Shown here: one piece after another, positions 21,499 to 23,945 of the stretch
How the letters are laid out: every line of letters begins with the position of its first letter
Position numbering within the stretch: position 1 is the first letter of the stretch
Assembly (NCBI GenBank): GCA_039819065.1
Contig: JBCBSS010000127.1
Coordinates: 1 to 23,945, forward strand
Origin: JBCBSS01 sp039819065
Lineage (GTDB): Bacteria > Bacteroidota > Bacteroidia > Cytophagales > Cyclobacteriaceae
Length of the DNA stretch: 23,945 nt
Direction: 5' to 3'
Notes under the pieces: model-generated
Database searches by the model: none
The model's input: only the letters and a program-made list of their open reading frames with translations
What the model was told of the DNA's origin: nothing
Translations under genes and position numbers: made by a program

Positions 21499-22200
21499 AT
21501 GAAAAGTACTCTACTCCTACTATACAAACTGATCAGTTACAACATCAAAGTGATCTTCGCTAACAAGTTCGTGTACTTCGTGCTGGCGTCGTTTCTATTC
21601 TTCGCTTTTATCATCACAGTGTCAATATTCGAAGACCCTGACTTCAACGAGGCGGTGATCTTTGGCTTCCTGGTTTTCCCTGGTTTGTTGCTGATCTTCT
21701 ACCCCATGGCTTATGGCATCCAAAACGACGATGACTCCAAAATGCTGGAAACGATCTTTGGTATTCCTAATTACCGCTACAAGATTTGGCTAGTGCGCTT
21801 TCTCCTGTCCATAGCAGTGGCAGCGGTTATTCTTTATGTCTTGGGTCATATCGCCAATCTCACGCTTTACCGTTTTGATATCCTACCTATGTTGGGGCAA
21901 GTGCTCTTCCCTATCCTTTTCCTCTCTTCAGTGGGCTTTATGGTCTCTACCATGATCAAAAACGGCAACGGTACGGCCATTGTCATTGTGATCATTGGCT
22001 TCATCTTTTTCATATTCTCCGAACCGTTGGAATATAGTCAGTACAACGTCTTCCTCAACCCCTTCTCCGAACCTCGGGACATGAGCGAATTCATCTGGCT
22101 AGCCATTATCTTCAAAAACAGGATTTACCTGATGGTCGGATCTGCTCTTTGTTTACTCTATGGCATGTATAATCTGCAGTTTAGGGAGAGGTTTATTTAA
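21499..22200 (+). CDS. Small ABC-2-type membrane permease without its own ATPase gene
   Basis: 233 aa with six hydrophobic segments (about 25-45, 54-75, 95-117, 128-152, 155-173 and 212-228). The layout and the GIQNDDDSKMLETIFGIPNY loop between the second and third segments suit an ABC-2-type transmembrane subunit. No separate ATPase gene adjoins it; the closest is the ATPase part of the RND fusion ending 517 nt upstream, so that domain is the likely energy partner. The start is ATG 21499, within ATGA of the upstream repeat frame. A decayed copy of its 3' part lies at 22955-23148, so the gene was duplicated at some time. Permease by topology and context; substrate unknown. Confidence 0.75.
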   Translation: MKSTLLLLYKLISYNIKVIFANKFVYFVLASFLFFAFIITVSIFEDPDFNEAVIFGFLVFPGLLLIFYPMAYGIQNDDDSKMLETIFGIPNYRYKIWLVRFLLSIAVAAVILYVLGHIANLTLYRFDILPMLGQVLFPILFLSSVGFMVSTMIKNGNGTAIVIVIIGFIFFIFSEPLEYSQYNVFLNPFSEPRDMSEFIWLAIIFKNRIYLMVGSALCLLYGMYNLQFRERFI

Positions 22201-22250
22201 AATTGAGCATTGATACATTGGCCTAAAAAGCAAAATCAACTAAAGCTAAA

Positions 22251-22952
22251 GTGCATTCAACAAACTCCGTCCCATCTGGGCAAACCAGAGAGGTACGACC
22301 TCTCACTGCATTAATAGACCTTGTTATCTTCCTTTCTGTGATGTTCTTAATAAGGGAAATCCGGATTGATAGCCTCGGCTTTTGGGGGCAAACACTGTTT
22401 AAATCAGGTACAACCGTAGGAGTGGCAACCCTATTACTTCATTACGGGAAGCAATCGTGGAAAGATCTTGGCTTGACTAAACCAAATAGCTATTTGAAAT
22501 CTCTTGGAGTCGCGGCTATTACCCTAGTAGGCACGGTAGTTTCAATAATGATTTTCGAAATATTCTTACGTGATATTCTTTTTACCAGAGTCGATCCAGT
22601 TTCAGAAACTGAAAGGTTCAGCGAATTGAAAGGAAACATCCCCTATTTCTTTTCAATCATATTTTTCGTCTGGATAGAGTCTTTTCTAGAAGAACTTCAA
22701 GACCGAGGGTTTTCACTCAACCGATTTGAAGCGCTATTTAAGAAAATTCCACTTTCCACCGTTCTTACGATATTATCGCAGGCGGCAATTTTCGGGTTTA
22801 GGCACTCCTACGATTTTTCACCGAGATCAGTGACCACCGGTTTGATAGGGCTTGTCTTTGGGACTATCTATGTGCTGACAGGAAGAAACCTATGGCCTTT
22901 GATTTTTGCACATATCTTTTTGAATAGTATGTCAATGATTGAAAGGTTGTAA
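22251..22952 (+). CDS. CPBP-family intramembrane metalloprotease
   Basis: 233 aa, multi-pass. The three CPBP (Abi/CaaX-protease-like) motifs are present: EExxxR as Glu147-Glu148...Arg152 (LEELQDRGF), FxxxH as Phe181...His185 (FGFRH), and HxxxN as His221...Asn225 (AHIFLN). These residues form the membrane-embedded active site, so it is probably active. Family members act in prenyl-protein processing in eukaryotes and in bacteriocin self-immunity or signalling in bacteria. The start is GTG at 22251, 50 nt after the permease stop; the exact start is uncertain. It sits exactly between the intact permease and a broken permease 3' end, as if it came in between two copies. Its AT content looks higher than that of its neighbours. 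A functional link to the exporter is not shown. Confidence 0.85.
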   Translation: MHSTNSVPSGQTREVRPLTALIDLVIFLSVMFLIREIRIDSLGFWGQTLFKSGTTVGVATLLLHYGKQSWKDLGLTKPNSYLKSLGVAAITLVGTVVSIMIFEIFLRDILFTRVDPVSETERFSELKGNIPYFFSIIFFVWIESFLEELQDRGFSLNRFEALFKKIPLSTVLTILSQAAIFGFRHSYDFSPRSVTTGLIGLVFGTIYVLTGRNLWPLIFAHIFLNSMSMIERL

Positions 22953-22954
22953 TG

Positions 22955-23148
22955 AAAAACAAGTGCCAAAAGGTACGGCCATTGTCATCATCGGCTTTAT
23001 TTTCTTCATATTCTCCGAACTCAGCGACATGAGCAAGTTCATATGACTAATTATTATCTTCAAAAACAGGACTTACCTGATGGTCGGATGTGCACTTTGC
23101 TTGCTTTATGGGATGTATAATTTGGAGTTTAGGGAGAGGTTCATCTGA
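22955..23148 (+). pseudogene. Decayed 3' fragment of a second copy of the small permease
   Basis: Nucleotide similarity to about 21958-22200 starts 3 nt after the CPBP stop and runs to the shared end (TTTAGGGAGAGGTT). In frame it reads GTAIVIIGFIFFIFSE, then DMSKFI, a TGA at 23044-23046 where the intact gene has Trp, then FKNRTYLMVGCALCLLYGMY and the final RERFI. Two in-frame deletions of 6 and 48 nt are seen. The 48-nt loss is bounded in the intact gene by direct repeats TTCTCCGAAC (22015-22024 and 22063-22072), and one copy remains here at 23011-23020. The 5' part is absent, so it cannot be functional. Confidence 0.85.
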
Positions 23149-23256
23149 ATCAATCGATTACTGAACCTCAACATTCACTGGTTTGGCATACGTTTTTTGG
23201 AACAAGGTGATAATAATAATACTTAGTTCATAACTATATAATCTTTCCGCCTATAA

Positions 23257-23945
23257 TCAGTTCTTCCTGTCAGCTGTCAGAAAAAATGAATAGCCCAACT
23301 TAAACTGCTCAAAGTTCTGATCACTATTCCCTACCGTATGGAAGAAAATGTATCTAATAAATAGTTTATTCTCTCCATTAGGTGAATAGAAACCTTCTAG
23401 TGAGGTAGCTGCATAACGAAAGTTGCGATTTTCTTTTCGTGTTCCAGAAGATTGATATGAATTCAAGTCATCGACCTGAGTTACTCTTGTACTTCTCAAC
23501 TTATAATAGTGTTGAGCATGTCCGAATTCAATACCATATCGAGAATCTGGATTAAAAGTCAAACTAATTCTATAGGCCAAATCCGTAGTATTTAATGATA
23601 TTTCCTCAAAATCATCTTGAAATAAGATCTGACCTGAATCAATAGATCTGACCGAGTCACTGGACAAGGTTTGACCAAAGTTTAAACTAGTATCAAAAAA
23701 GAATGACAGTTTATATTGTGGGAAATCAAGTAAAAATAGGTTTGCGTCCACACCTATTTCGTAGAATTGGTTGTTCCGCAATCTAAGAGTCTCAGCGACC
23801 GACTCGGGGGTAAATGTTGAATCATTGATTAGATTATCATTTGTATTTAACAACAGTCTACGGTTATTTTCTTCGATCTTGCTTAAGTGCAAATGTGGTT
23901 CAACGTATTTAAGAAAACCAAAATTGAAAGGCCCTCCAAGAATTC
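23257..23945 (-). CDS. Probable outer-membrane beta-barrel protein, 5' part outside the window
   Basis: The frame has no usable ATG at its apparent start (TTG at 23892) and stays open to the window edge, where the translation continues as ILGGPFNFGFLKYVEPHLHL, so the gene begins beyond 23945. About 229 residues are visible. They alternate beta strands such as YEIGVDANLFLLDF, YKLSFFFDTSLNFG, LAYRISLTFNP and NKLFIRYIFFHTVG with polar turns. The last strand (QFKLGYSFFL) has the aromatic/hydrophobic pattern of outer-membrane barrels, followed by a short tail. I do not recognise the family. It is convergent with the export locus and no terminator was seen in the 108-nt gap. Confidence 0.6.
   Translation of the reverse strand, partial: ILGGPFNFGFLKYVEPHLHLSKIEENNRRLLLNTNDNLINDSTFTPESVAETLRLRNNQFYEIGVDANLFLLDFPQYKLSFFFDTSLNFGQTLSSDSVRSIDSGQILFQDDFEEISLNTTDLAYRISLTFNPDSRYGIEFGHAQHYYKLRSTRVTQVDDLNSYQSSGTRKENRNFRYAATSLEGFYSPNGENKLFIRYIFFHTVGNSDQNFEQFKLGYSFFLTADRKN

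Noticed and set aside
21233..21502. 89-codon plus-strand frame as a protein-coding gene
   Set aside because: The translation is repeat-derived (RNLTR, RSRQVGMT), so it is treated as part of the repeat spacer; only its stop-start overlap is reported.
1..23945. tRNA, rRNA genes or IS transposases
   Set aside because: No cloverleaf with TTCRA-type arm, no rRNA core sequence and no transposase-like frame was recognised in the window; faint remnants could have been missed by eye.

Overview
The window looks like chromosomal DNA of a Bacteroidota member, probably a marine Cytophagales relative (Roseivirga/Fulvivirga/Marivirga type). This is inferred from TAnnTTTG-like promoter elements, poor Shine-Dalgarno sites, a LytTR regulator with membrane segments, a YtrA-type GntR/ABC operon, and long spacers packed with TGTCATTTCGA and TGTCATTGCGA repeats. 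Genus level is a guess.

Layout. (1) 1-1530: a membrane-anchored LytTR regulator on the minus strand, divergent from a very small TolQ/ExbB/MotA-like membrane protein with its own promoter and a stem-loop behind it. (2) 1772-4505: a compact operon of ABC ATPase, membrane permease, GntR repressor and an exported beta-rich protein. A TAnnTTTG-type promoter overlaps an inverted repeat that is a likely GntR operator. (3) 4506-5195: repeat-filled spacer. (4) 5196-22200: one long plus-strand export locus. Its genes are an ABC ATPase, an ABC-2 permease fused to a peptidase-M1-like domain without HExxH and to a golvesin-like C-terminal domain, a TolC-family outer-membrane channel, a lipoprotein membrane-fusion protein, an RND permease, a second RND permease fused to a complete ABC ATPase (1594 aa), and a small ABC-2-type permease. 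(5) 22251-23148: a CPBP protease gene followed by a decayed 3' copy of the small permease. (6) 23257-23945: the C-terminal part of a probable outer-membrane beta-barrel on the minus strand, running off the window.

The most interesting object is the RND-ABC fusion at 16197-20981. It has a full 12-TM RND pump, two extra TM segments, the first strand and A-loop of an ABC ATPase, a roughly 171-residue insertion with four predicted TM segments, then the rest of the ATPase with all its motifs intact. With the TolC, adaptor, plain RND subunit and orphan ABC-2 permease around it, the locus reads as a possible trans-envelope exporter coupled to both ion gradient and ATP. Its substrate is unknown.

The repeats are unusual in themselves. 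They include GNRA-loop hairpins with compensatory base changes, 83-85 nt TGTCAT...ATGACA elements, and a nested 153-bp palindrome. Two repeat-made open frames end in 4-nt overlaps (GTGA, ATGA) with the start codons of the RND gene and the small permease.
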